Assembly: GCA_030063045.1 (NCBI GenBank)
Contig: JAQSEB010000201.1
Coordinates: 372,001-436,000, forward strand
From: Pratylenchus scribneri
Taxonomy: Eukaryota; Nematoda; Chromadorea; Rhabditida; Pratylenchidae
Length of the DNA: 64,000 nt
Direction: 5' to 3'
The notes beneath the pieces were generated by a model. That model was given only the letters and a program-made list of their open reading frames with translations, searched no databases and was not told the DNA's origin. Shown in pieces: positions 22,853 to 33,697 of the stretch (positions are counted from its first letter, which is position 1; each line of letters begins with the position of its first letter). The position numbers and the translations under genes are program-made.

Positions 22853-25598
22853 ATGGAAAATAAGCAGCCGGCAGCAGCAGAAAGTGAAGGATCTTCAATT
22901 TGCAGTGATTTGGAACAAATGAATTTGGCCGATTTTGCATTGGATAAAATTGAGGCCAGCAGAAGGTCGAATGATGAAAATTTTGAGGAAATTGAAAAGA
23001 TTAAGGTAAATATTTTGGAAAATTATTTTAAGATTAATATTTAAAAGTAAATTTCAGGCTGAATTAGAGGAAGTGAAGAAGGAAATGGAGGCAATGAAAT
23101 CGGCAAGCAAAGCGGATTCAAACGAAATTGCCAACAAATTCAACGAGAAAATTGATCATTTGGAGAAATATGTATAAATTTTATTAATTTATTTTTGGTG
23201 AAATTTATAAAGGGAAATATTTAAAAAGAAAAGTTCATAACGGTTTTTAATGGTTTGCCCAAAATTGACAAACCATATACCATTGGATAGAGCTCGTCAA
23301 GACGCGTCGAATGGTATTTAATTTGTCATGGTTTAATTGGTTTTGAACCAAAACCCATTTGATGGTTTAAGTGGTTTAAAACCTTTTTTTTGATCAAACC
23401 ATGACAAAATATATACCAATCGACGCGTCTTGACGAGCTCTATCCAATGGTATATGGTTTGTGAAGTTTGGGCAAATCACTAAACCGTTTAAACTTTTCG
23501 CAATTTTCAATGTTTTTTCGTAGGGAAAAATAAATAAAAATTTCTGATAGCTTTTAGATTTTTCGGAAATTTTTTCTAATTCAAACTAAGTATAATTCAT
23601 TTGATAATTTTCAATTAAATAAAAAACACATTTTTCAATTTCAGGTGAACGATCAATTGCAAAAATTGGCCCAGGAGAATTTGACGAAAATGTTTTTAAT
23701 GGAGAAGAATCCATGGATGATGGATGAATCAACGGAGGAAAAGTCGGCAAAAATGGAGGAAGCAATGGCCAAATTGAAAGAGGAAATTGACCGAAAGGAT
23801 GGAAAATTAGCAGAGAAGGAGGAGGAAATTTTCACATTGGGTGCCGAAATTTACCATAATTCGTTGAGATGGGAGGCAAAGGAGACAGAAATTTACAAAT
23901 TGGTGGATGAAAATACATATTTGAAGGAAAAAATGGATGGGAAAGAAGCAAAAATCGGCGCATTGGAAAATGAAATTGATGGGTTAAAAGCGGAAATTGG
24001 CCAAAAAGACCAGAAATTGGCAGAATATGAAGCAAAAATTGGCGCAGTGGAAGAAGAAATTGGCCAAAAAAATGAAGAATTTGCAGAGAAGGATGCGGAA
24101 ATCCGCATTTTAGAAGAAGAAATTGGCCAAAAAAATGAAGAATTAGCAGAGAAGAAAGCAAAAATTGGCGCATTGGAAAATGAAATTGCCGAATTGAAGC
24201 AGAAGAAGAGGAAGGCAGTTGATCAACAATCAAATATTGGATGGACGAAGAATAATGATGCCGTAAAATGGGTTAGTTAATTTTTTTTTACTCAAAATTT
24301 TGCAATCCCGGAGCATTATGGTTTTTCTCTAAATTTTTTTTTTAAATTCCAAAACCACATTTCAAGGGATATATCCCCACAAAAACATCAACTGCTACGG
24401 AAGATGTCAACAAAACGGAACCGAAGAAGGCTTACTCAAAGTGAGGGTGGAAAAAAATTAAAAATTTTAATAAATTTTATTTTTTCAGTTCGTATGGATA
24501 TTGCGCCGGTTGTGAACAAGGATTTTTGTGAGTTTTTTTATAGTCAATTAATTAGATTTTTAAGTTACACTAATTGATTCTGCTAATATAGTGATTTTAA
24601 AAGGGAAAATATAACGAAAATTTTTGCAGAAAAAAAGTTTTTATCTTCTAATAAATCAGAAACTGGTTTTAGACCACACAAACCGTATACCATTTTGTAG
24701 ATCTCTCAAGACGCATCGAATGCTATATAAATTGTTATGGTTTGGTCCAAAATTAAAGAGTTTACCCTTTAATTTTGGGGCAAACCATGAAAAATTATTT
24801 ACGAATCGATGCGTCTTAATGAAATCTACAAAAAACAAAATGATATACGGTTTTTGTGGTCTAAAACCGGTTACTGATTTATTAGAAGTAAAACTTTTTT
24901 CTGCAAAAAAATACTTTTTATTCGGCAAAAAAATATAACCTTTTAAAAATTTAATTATTATTAATTGAAAATAATTTATTGATATAATTTTGGCTTAATA
25001 ATGGAAATATTAACAATTAAAATTAATAAAATACGATTTAAATTCCAAAAAAAATTAAACTATTCGTTCCAATTTGTTTTCCATAGGCAAACTGATTTGG
25101 CCCGTCAAATTGGTGATTTTCAATACCACGTTGATTGCTTCAAATGCGATCATTGCCGTCGTAAATTGACCACCGGTGAAGGATTTGGCCAGGATTTCAA
25201 AATTCAGCGTAAAAATGGCGCACTTGGCAAGATGGTTCCCCGAATTCTTTGCAAAAAAGATTACATGGATTTGGTTGTCCAAAAGAAGGTAAAATAATAT
25301 GCATTCAAATATTTATTGCAAAATCAAGTAGAATTAATAATAAAATGTTAATTAGAGTGGGATTTTAATTATTTCATATAGATTTTCTAATTATTCTTAT
25401 AAATAAAAAATTTTAAAATATTTTATTTAGTAAATTTTATGCAAAAATAATTTTCGAAAATTTAATTGATTTTCTAATTTCGATGGATAATTTTTTAAAT
25501 TTTTATAAAAATTTCATTTTTAGTCAACTCAAGTGGTCAATAATACTTCAAAAGTTAACGATGCCGGTTCCAAATGGGGATGGCGAAAGGTGAATTAA
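22853..25598 (+). CDS. Coiled-coil protein with a C-terminal LIM domain
   Basis: Seven exons: 22853-23005, 23058-23171, 23645-24271, 24367-24440, 24489-24527, 25087-25288 and 25524-25598. All phases join, giving about 427 residues from the ATG at 22853. Residues about 50-300 form a Glu/Lys-rich heptad coiled coil with repeats of the type IGQKNEELAEKKAKIGALEN, each about 14 or 28 residues. The zinc-binding LIM domain follows: YCAGCEQGF, then HVDCFKCDHCRRKL, then CKKDYMD (pattern C-x2-C-x18-H-x2-C-x2-C-x2-C-x31-C-x2-D). The second finger has a longer loop than usual. LIM domains mediate protein binding, often at the cytoskeleton or in the nucleus; the partner is unknown. Family A MITEs sit in introns 2 and 5. 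No clear orthologue recognised. Confidence 0.85.
23239..23493. mobile_element. Family A palindromic MITE, copy 3 (intronic)
   Basis: Arms AACGGTTTTTAATGGTTTGC and GGCAAATCACTAAACCGTTT pair at the ends. The inner GATAGAGCTCGTCAAGACGC and its reverse complement are almost perfect. It lies in intron 2 of the coiled-coil/LIM gene. Confidence 0.82.
24619..24912. mobile_element. Family A palindromic MITE, copy 4 (intronic)
   Basis: Outer arms TTTTTGCAGAAAAAAAGTTT and AAACTTTTTTCTGCAAAAAA, then TTCTAATAAATCAG...CTGATTTATTAGAA, and inner AAGACGCATCGAA/ATCGATGCGTCTT. The termini match copy 2 (15936-16197). It lies in intron 5 of the coiled-coil/LIM gene, between the two halves of the LIM domain. Confidence 0.82.
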
Positions 25599-25804
25599 TT
25601 AATTGAAGAGAAAGAGGACAAAAGGAGGAGAAGAATATGCTCGGATTTTGCGGAATTATAAATATGGAAATTTTTCACTTTTAAAATTGATTGAATCTCA
25701 ATTTAATCTATTTTCTTCTAAAATCACCAATACAGAATTTTGAATTTTCTTTGGATAAATGATAAATATTTATTTTCATAAAGTAAAGAGAATAATGTAC
25801 AAAT

Positions 25805-26010
25805 TATAAACCTTTGTTTATAGATACCATTCGATAAAATTCGTCAATGCGTCGTTTGATGTATTATATTGACAGAGGGTTTGTTCAAAAGTGAAAGTAT
25901 TAAACCGTACAAACCATCTTTGTTTTAGTTCTTTTTTAATTTGAACAAAAACCCGGATAACCAGTAAATCGATGAGCTATCGAATTGAAGGTTTATCGAG
26001 TCTAAAATCA
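25805..26010. mobile_element. Family A MITE, degenerate copy 5
   Basis: AAACCTTTGTTTATAGATAC...GTCAATGCGTCGTTTGATG on the left and ATCGATGAGCTATCGAATTG...GTCTAAAATC on the right keep the order of family A words with many substitutions. Confidence 0.55.
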
Positions 26011-26363
26011 AGAATAAAGAAATTTTCGGCTGAAAATCCTATCTTTTGACAAAATAAGCATTTTTATGATATAAATTTGTACTGAAAAATTCATAAATTT
26101 AAATTATTTTAAATTCATTTTATAAATTGTATTCAAATTTAAAAAAATGCGTGACAGAGCGTCACTGGTTTTTTAATTAGGCTGGCATTTAATAAAGTAG
26201 CTTTGTTTTCATTGAATTGCATGAGTTTAGCTGACAGAAATTTGTCAAAATTTCATTTCTTAGAGAAATGTACTTCTCTTTTCACGGGAACGACAAAAAC
26301 ATACATTTTTGTGAATTATTCGAACGGCGACTCAACTTTATTTTATGAATAAATTTTGAAAAA

Positions 26364-27601
26364 TGTTTTCATCCCAACATTTGAATGCTATTCTCAGCCT
26401 TCTGTTCGGATTGCCATTGAATTTTCTGCTGATTTGGTTAATCTTCACAAAAACAAAGAAATCAATGCGCATTTGGAGGTGATTAGGGTATATGTACTAA
26501 TTTTTATCATAAATTCAATCATTTTTTTTGTATAATTTATTTTATTCGAAATAAAATATATTGTCTATTTCGGAAATAATTTTTATTTAAAAAATTATAA
26601 ATAAAATACATTTTTAGTCAATAATTTTGACAATGAATAATTCATAGTAAATAAAATATTTAATAAATAATGCGCCGTATTCTATATGGAATTTTAATGG
26701 GTAAAAAATTTGTTATTCGAAAGAAAATATTGTTAAGTTTCGAGAATAATCTTTAATAAAAAAATTAATAATAAATTAAATATTATGTTATATAGCTAAT
26801 ATCTAATAATAATAATTATTTGGAAAATGAGTAATTTAAATAAATAAATAAATAAAAATTATTTATTAAAAAATGCGCAAGAGATTATCGGCATTTTGTA
26901 GGAGGCAGTCTACACAGCCCCATATTTTCGCATTTTATTGTACAATGAAAATAATTGCCATATTCCAATAATTGTCCATCTATTCCGTAATTGTATAGAA
27001 TTAAATAAATTTTTTCTTCATTCATTTTTTGAGTCTCGGCTTCGACTAATTTTTGTCTTCATTTCCCAACTCTCTTTTAAATTAAATTTAATAATATGGT
27101 TGAATTTCTTGGAAAAGGAACAAATTTGAAAATTGTTTTTTTACGGGGGATTAATAGGAAAATTATTATATACTAGGAATTCATAGGAAAATCACAACAG
27201 AGAAGCAACAAAGAATGCGGAAATGTGTATAAAATTCAAAACACCTAGGAAATTCTTTTGGTAATATAGTTCAACAATGAAAGCAACCAATTCGAGAAGG
27301 GCTATATCGAAAGATCTAAAAGTCTATTAAAAATTGGCATTTTCTATTTTTTAAAATAATACCAAATTTCCTATATTAATGAAAAATAAATTTTAAAATT
27401 TCCAAGAATCCATCGAATTGCCAAAAAATTTTCTTCTGGAATTGAACTTTTTACCCAGCAATATTTTTATATGGCAATGTAGATTCATTTCGAACAAATT
27501 TTGGCATGGATGAACGATTTTATGATCCACATGAAATGCTGGAATGAATGGATTCAAAAATATTGGATGAATTTCAGCGAAAATTACCGAAAATAATTCA
27601 T
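26364..27601 (+). pseudogene. Chemoreceptor-like fragment(s), probably non-functional
   Basis: The ATG at 26364 opens a 39-codon stretch with a hydrophobic segment (NAILSLLFGLPLNFLLIWLI, then FTKTKKSMRIW) typical of TM1 of a nematode serpentine receptor, ending at a GAG|GTGATT donor. At about 26902 a second stretch (EAVYTAPYFRILLYN) resembles the loop and TM2 that should follow, but its phase does not join the first exon. At about 27482-27601 an isolated Trp-rich tail (QILAWMNDFMIHMKCWNEWI) ends in a stop. No other exons were found. A decayed receptor is the best guess; the pieces may be unrelated. Confidence 0.3.
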
Positions 27602-27771
27602 TCAAAATTAAATAGTAAATTAAAATTTTCCATTTGAATAAAAATGTTAATGTAATTTTTTTCTGTGAATTAATTTTATATTTTTATTGATTTTATATAT
27701 TATCAAAATTAATTAAAATTATTCAATAAAAAATATTTAAATAAAAATTAAATAAATAATTTCAACTTTTT

Positions 27772-30700
27772 TCAACCAAAATGTGCATTCCGCTTTTTCC
27801 TCCTTCCAAAATGCGTTTTTGGTGAACGAGGAGATTGTCGCCCTCTTTTTGTTGGGCTAGCTCCAGTGCTCGAGGATGAAGAAGCAGAATTGGAACGATG
27901 CCGACGTTTTGTTGTTTGGGACAAATTTGATGGTGAAGGTTGAGTGGCACTGATTCCGCCTCTGGGTGGACTTTGTTGTGGGCGAATTCCGGTAGTAGGA
28001 CCACTGCCAGCTTGCTGATGGGGGATATTAGCCATTGGTCCTAGAAATATGTATTGTTTATTTTTTATAATTTAATTGATAAATAATGGTAAATCCGCTT
28101 TTAATCAGCGGGTTTTTAGGCTTAGATGATATTTATCTTTCATACCGGACCTAGCATTTAAATCAAACAATAAAATCTAATTGCATGATTAAAAGTTGAG
28201 TTTAATTTAAAATAATTATAATATATTAAAATCTCAAAGGCAAATCGGAACTTACCCAGTTTTCCAGTTTGTATCCCCTTTTTGGGTCAGCTAGGAAAAA
28301 GTAATTCCCCCGTGGGTCATCAAGATTAGGGTTACGGTTGTGTAGGGTCTCAGAGATAGAATATCATCCCAAGTAACCCTCAATGACCGTAAACTTAATC
28401 CGAGAGATAGGATATCATCCCAAGTAACCCTCAATGACCGTAACCTTAATCCGAGACATAGGATATCATCCCAAGTAACCCTCAATGACCGTAAACTTAA
28501 TCCGAGAGATAGAATATCATCCCAAGTAACCCTCAATGACCGTAAACTTAATCCGAGACATAGAATATCATCCCAAGTAACCCTCAATGACCGTAACCTT
28601 AATCCGAGACATAGGATATCATCCCAAGTAACCCTCAATGACCGTAAACTTAATCCGAGAGATAGGATATCATCCCAAGTAACCCTCAACGACCGTAACC
28701 TTAATCCGAGACATAGGATATCATCCCAAGTAACCCTCAATGACCGTAACCTTAATCCGAGAGATAGGATATCATCCCAAGTAACCCTCAACGACCGTAA
28801 CCTTAATCCGAGACATAGGATATCATCCCAAGTAACCCTCAATGACCGTAACCTTAATCCGAGACATAGGATATCATCCCAAGTAACCCTCAATGACCGT
28901 AACCTTAATCCGAGACATAGGATATCATCCCAAGTAACCCTCAATGACCGTAACCTTAATCCGAGACATAGGATATCATCCCAAGTAACCCTCAATGACC
29001 GTAACCTTAATCCGAGACATAGGATATCATCCCAAGTAACCCTCTTAATCTTGATGACCCAAAAAGGAGGGAACCTTCACTTTTTCTTTTCTAAACAAAA
29101 AGTGGATACAAACTGGATAAGTACAGGAAAATCACTATTATTTCAAATGCTTTTTAAAATGACTCAAATTTACCTTTAACCATTGTTAATTGACTACTAC
29201 CTGCTGCTGGAGAAGTTCTGCCTATACCGCGTAAAGCCATTGGTTCAAAATTCGAAGGGGATGGCAAATTCGGATAACGATTTTTCCTTAAATGACTCCA
29301 TGCCATTGCTCGCTGATTTTCTTCCATTCGAGGTGAACCCGGTTCGGGCAATGCATTTAAACGTGCTGGCGTTATTGGCCTGTTTAAGTGCCTTCGTATG
29401 TCATCCTCTCTGAAATTATGTTGAGCAGCTAGCACACCTGGACGAATGCCAATGGCAGCCAAATTAGTCAAATCTTGGCCAAGTTCTGCATGAAATCTAT
29501 CCATGGGACGAAAACGACGAAAATCTTGCACAATTTGGTTCTGAACGGGTATGGGCATTCGGAAATCGGCCAACGGATGGTCCGGAGGAATATGTTGCAT
29601 CTAAAGCTCTCTTTGTAATCGTAATTCTCGTCCTGGTGATATTGGTTGATGATGTTGGGCCTGCTGCCCTTGCTTTAATTAAAATAAGAATTATTAAAAT
29701 AACTAATTTATAATTAGTATAGTTTTAATTATTTCGATTTTAGGAAATCAATAAATTAAAAAAAATTAATTTTATTTTATTTAGCTCAAAATAACCAAAA
29801 ATAGTTTGTAATGGGAAGCAATATTGGTATTGAATTTTTTTCAAAATTTCTAAAATGGTAGAATTTGTGCTTTTTCGAAATTGATTATAAAATTTGGGAA
29901 TAATTACTCTTTATCCAAGCCTTGAGCATTTTATTAAAATAAAAAATAGAATTTTATTGAATTCTAATTTATTTTCTTTTATTCATTTATTTAAATTTAA
30001 AAATTAATCATTTTCTAATTTGACAATAATTTTGCTCATAAAATATGGCTTAAATAATTAGAAAATTTAATTTTTAGTCAGGGTTTAGGGCAAGATAGAT
30101 GATATGGCCATTTTTGGTTTTAAAATTGATTTGGATGATAATTAGGATTTTTCTTTTAAATTAGATAATTTAAAGATTTTATCTGCTAAAATAAATATTT
30201 AAATTTATTAATTTTAGCCTTATATATTACCTGCTGTTGAACATTTGCTGCTGCCGGCACGAATGCTGGCAATTGCCTTGCATTTCCTGGCGGTGGCGGC
30301 GATAGTCCAGCATTTCTCCGAGCCAAATGCTCTTCCAAAGATCTTTTGGCCATATTAAAGTTATCGTCACTTTCTTCCGGATTACCTCTTAATAATATAA
30401 TGAAAATAGAATATATATATATATTTTTCAATTTATACTTTTTTCCATCACCATATAAATGAACTCCTCTTTTATCCAATTCGTTTTTTATAATTGCTTG
30501 ATGAAAACCATATTTTTCATAAAAATATTGAATAGGAAGATGGCCATATTTATAAAGTCCTCGAAAACCTTCCGCCAATTCGTCCTAATAAATATATTAA
30601 AAATTCATAAATAATTTCCTCACAGGTATTGGCATTGGATCATAGGAAAGAGTCGTTCCTCTACTTGTTCCTTTCGAAGTTCCTTTTGGTAAATTTTCGA

Positions 30701-32508
30701 AATTTTGTACTGCTTGTGCATATCCCGCATGACTTCTTTGATATAATTCGTCAAGATATGCTTGTTGTTTTTCTGTGAGCTTGAGCTGTTGCTGCCGTGG
30801 TTGTCCACGGAAACGTTGCTGATTGATTTGAATTTTTCTGTTCAATTCCCTGGCATAATCACTAAATATGGGATATTAGAATAAATTGTTGATTAAATGA
30901 GCTTCAAAATATTTTTTATTTTAATTTTGCTTAATTTTTAATAAAAATTTTCTAAAATTTTTATGGCTAGATTTTCAGGAAGCTTCTAGACCATTGCCAA
31001 CTTTCCTTTTTCATCCCGCACGCCCTAGTCTTGGACATTAATTTCATATGCCTTTAATTCCTCTATATCTAAAAGCTGATTCGCATATATAATATTCTAG
31101 GGCTCCGACCAAGTTCTATTATTATTTTTTTGATGAAGTTCTTAGTCGAACAAAATAAATTTTTTTAGTTCCATTTGAAATAAATTTACTGTTCTCTGTC
31201 TACTAGCCGTGTTGAATCTGGCAATTGTGGGTAATGCTCACGACGTAGCTGTTCCCATGCACGTTCGCGTTGAATTTTCAAATCAGCTTCATCTCGAGGA
31301 AAGGGTGTTTGTAATAAAGATTGCGGAGACTTTGGCCTATTTAGGATTCGGCGGACTTCGTTTTCTCTCTTCTTATAATATTTAGCTAAAGTATTTGGTC
31401 TGATATCGATGCTGGCCAAATTCCTTATTTCTTGTAGATCATCTCTATTTTGTTGATCTTGCATATGAAAACGAAAACTTCTCGTTAGAATCCCTTGATC
31501 TCTTGATGTCATCCGAAAATGATTAGGGCGATTGGGGTTGACGTGTTCTGCCCCAACAGCAGCAGCAGCAGGCTGAATTGTCGGGATTTCAGGTGCCCTA
31601 ATATGCGGAGGTCTGATATCTTGCTGCTGTTGCTGAGAAAGAGGCTGCTGAATCTGCTGATATTGTATCCGTTGTTGTTGCTGCGGATAATGTAAATGTT
31701 GCAGCTGTGGGTAATTCAAATGTTGTGGATAATGGAATTGTTGTGGTTGTGGATAATTAAATTGTTGTGGATATTGCCAAAAATGCTGCTGCTGAACATA
31801 TTGCTGTTGACCAATCTGTGGATTATGGCCACCAAATTGTTGATATTGACCAATCTGTGGATTTAGGCCACCAAATTGCTGACCAGCTAATTGTTGATGT
31901 TGGCCAATTTGTTGATATTGGCCACCAAATTGCTGACCAGCTAATTGTTGATGTTGACCACCAAATTGCTGACCAGCTAATTGTTGATGTTGACCACCAA
32001 ATTGCTGACCAGCTAATTGTTGATGTTGACCACCAAATTGCTGACCAGCTAATTGTTGATGTTGACCACCAAATTGCTGACCAGCTAATTGTTGATGTTG
32101 ACCACCAAATTGCTGACCAGCTAATTGTTGATGTTGACCACCAAATTGTTGATGTTGACCAAGCAGAATATTTTGCTGTCCAATTGGAGCGTTGAATTGT
32201 TGTTGAGGAAATAGTCCCATTGTCATTAGATACGGTTGCATAAATTGTGGTGGATTAAATACTGGCTGATTAATTGGACTTGGCGGTCCCGGTTCCGGTG
32301 TATTCAATGGAGAATGACGTGGCGTATTTGCTCGTTTCCCTCTATGATTCGGTGTGAATTGTTGATACCAAATATATCCTTTGCCAAATGTAGAAACAAT
32401 TTCATTTTTATCCTTGTTTGTCAAATTTTTAATTTGATTGCATTTTATCCCAATTAAAAGGATTAATAAGACTATTTTATAAAAATAAAATAGAAATAAA
32501 ATTTTCAT
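27772..32508 (-). CDS. Secreted Q-rich repeat protein with two IRPN/ILNRP modules, tandem copy 1
   Basis: Unrecognised secreted protein of about 875 residues. Exons: 32508-31190, 30861-30624, 30584-30439, 30387-30231, 29672-29174 and 28040-27772, joining with correct phases. Order: signal peptide MKILFLFYFYKIVLLILLIG; a Pro-rich stretch with RGKRANTPRHSPLNTPEPGP; about seven 12-residue QQFGGQHQQLAG units; Gln/Tyr/Pro-rich YPQ repeats; module 1 (HFRMTSRDQGIL..., SIDIRPNTLAKYYKKRENEV, RRILNRP, WEQLRREHYPQLP); middle exons (LTEKQQAYLDELYQRSHAGY; GLYKYGHLPIQYFYEKYGFH); module 2 (DFRMPIPVQNQIVQDFRR, GIRPGVLAAQHNFREDDIRR, LNRPITPARLNALPEPGSP); and a Ser/Pro/Arg tail ending in FGRRKKRNAQFG. The tail resembles a nuclear-localisation signal. 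A helix-turn-helix-like nature for the modules and an effector role are inference. The 440-residue reading of exon 1 alone is an alternative, but its end overlaps a good GTAAAT donor. Confidence 0.8.
28255..29128. mobile_element. Family C MITE, copy 2, with internal minisatellite expansion (intronic)
   Basis: Termini CCAGTTTGTATCCCCTTTTT, then GGGTCA, on the left, and CAAAAAGTGGATACAAACTG, then GATAAGTACAGG, on the right. Same element and intron (last intron of the secreted-protein gene) as at 34165 and 39533, but about 630 bp longer because its centre was expanded into the 51-bp repeat array. Confidence 0.85.
28350..29045. repeat. 51-bp minisatellite inside a MITE
   Basis: About 13 units, each containing GATATCATCCCAAGTAACCC, TCAATGACCGTAA and CTTAATCCGAGACATAG, with a handful of single-base variants (GAGAGATAG/GAGACATAG, AACTT/CCTT, AACGACC). 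Because 51 is a multiple of three, a 234-codon ORF runs through it on the minus strand; this is an artefact of periodicity. Confidence 0.95.
31880..32165. repeat. 36-bp coding tandem repeat (copy 1 exon 1)
   Basis: Units of 36 bp (CCACCAAATTGCTGACCAGC, then TAATTGTTGATGTTGA) encode QQFGGQHQQLAG on the minus strand. The same array is present at about 37248-37533 and in shorter form at about 43570-43780. Confidence 0.9.
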
Positions 32509-32590
32509 TGCGAATGGAATGGAGATGGAAAAATGTGAATGAGGATTTTTTGTTCATTCACGAAATTATATTCACAATAATCAGCAAACG

Positions 32591-32655
32591 AAAACATATC
32601 AAGAATAAATTTAAACACTCATCAAATTCCATCATATTTTTTTCTATTTTAGGAG
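32591..32655 (-). promoter_or_regulatory. Conserved upstream block, copy 1
   Basis: AAGAATAAATTTAAACACTC, ATCAAATTCCATCAT and CTATTTTAGGAG lie about 85-150 bp upstream of the ATG. Equivalent blocks occur at 37959-38023, 44228-44280 and 54741-54792. Conservation across diverged copies suggests a promoter or 5' UTR element. Function inferred. Confidence 0.5.
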
Positions 32656-32754
32656 TGGATATCGAAATTCGTTGGTATAAATAATTATTTTTTAAATATT
32701 CATTAAATTTATAAAATTATTGATGCAATATTACAATAATAAACAAAAAATAAA

Positions 32755-33475
32755 ATGCTTATAAAAATAAAAAAACATAATGTTTGGATAAATAAAAAAA
32801 ATTTTGGAATAACAAAATGTTTTGTAGAACTAAAATAATGAAATGTTTTGTAAAATAAAAACAACAAAATATTTGGATGAACAAAAACATAAAATGCTTG
32901 GATGAACAAAAACATAAAATGTTTGGATGAACAAAAACATAAATGTTTGGATGAACAAAAACATAAAATGTTTGGAAACAAAAACATAAAATGTTTGGAT
33001 GAAAAAAAACATAAAATGTTTGGATGAACAAAAATATAAAATGTTTGGATGAACAAAAACATAAAATGTTTGGATGAACAAAAACATAAAATGTTTGGAT
33101 GAACAAAAACATAAAATGTTTGGATGAACAAAAACATAAAATATTTGGATGAACAAAAACATAAAATGTTTGGATGAACAAAAACATAAAATGTTTGGAT
33201 GAACAAAAACATAAAATGTTTGGATGAACAAAAACATAAAATGTTTGAATGAACAAAAACATAAAATGTTTGGATGAACAAAAACATAAAATGTTTGAAT
33301 GAACAAAAACATAAAATGTTTGGATGAACAAAAACATAAAATGTTTGGAAGAAGAAAAACATAAAATGTTTGGATGAACAAAAACATAAAATGTTTGGAT
33401 GAACAAAAACATAAAATGTTTGGATGAACAAAAACATAAAATGTTTGGATGAACAAAAACATAAAATGTTTATAC
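32755..33475. repeat. 25-bp minisatellite (ATAAAATGTTTGGATGAACAAAAAC)
   Basis: About 27 units of 25 bp containing AAAATGTTTGGATGAACAAA. Variants are clustered at the left end (AAATAAAAAAAATTTTGGAA type). Because the unit length is not a multiple of three, long ORFs in three minus frames arise here; they are artefacts. Confidence 0.95.
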
Positions 33476-33697
33476 TTAAAATAATATCGAAAAAATCTTT
33501 TTAATTTTTAATTAAATTTATTATTGCTATTATCAAATTCATTTCTAATATTTCAAAATTTGAAAAATTCAAATTAACATTTGCACCACTTTTTGACTAT
33601 CATAGAATAGACACTTTCGTCTGTAAGGCATTTTATTTTTCTTCATACATATTTATCAGTCATAATTATTAATGGAATATGAATTTATGTTTTCATT

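Larger units (their letters stand above)
32509..33697. other. Intergenic and promoter region of tandem copy 1
   Basis: Between the ATG of copy 1 and the stop of copy 2. It holds a conserved upstream block (32591-32655), a 25-bp minisatellite (32755-33475) and about 220 bp of unique DNA. No gene. The whole stretch repeats almost identically at 37877-39065. Confidence 0.75.

Noticed and set aside
28291..28995. 234-codon minus-strand ORF of repeated RVTWDDILCLGLRLRSL units
   Set aside because: It follows exactly the 51-bp minisatellite within an intron. The unit length is a multiple of three, so an open frame is automatic. No start context, splice sites or unique sequence support it.
31767..32195. 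142-codon plus-strand ORF of DHQIADQLIVDV repeats (also at 37135-37563)
   Set aside because: Antisense shadow of the 36-bp coding repeat. The minus strand has the signal peptide, splice sites and conserved modules.
32709..33462. Three overlapping minus-strand ORFs of 210-242 codons rich in Phe and Cys
   Set aside because: All lie in the 25-bp satellite and differ only by frame. The same ORFs recur at 38077-38830 because the block is duplicated.
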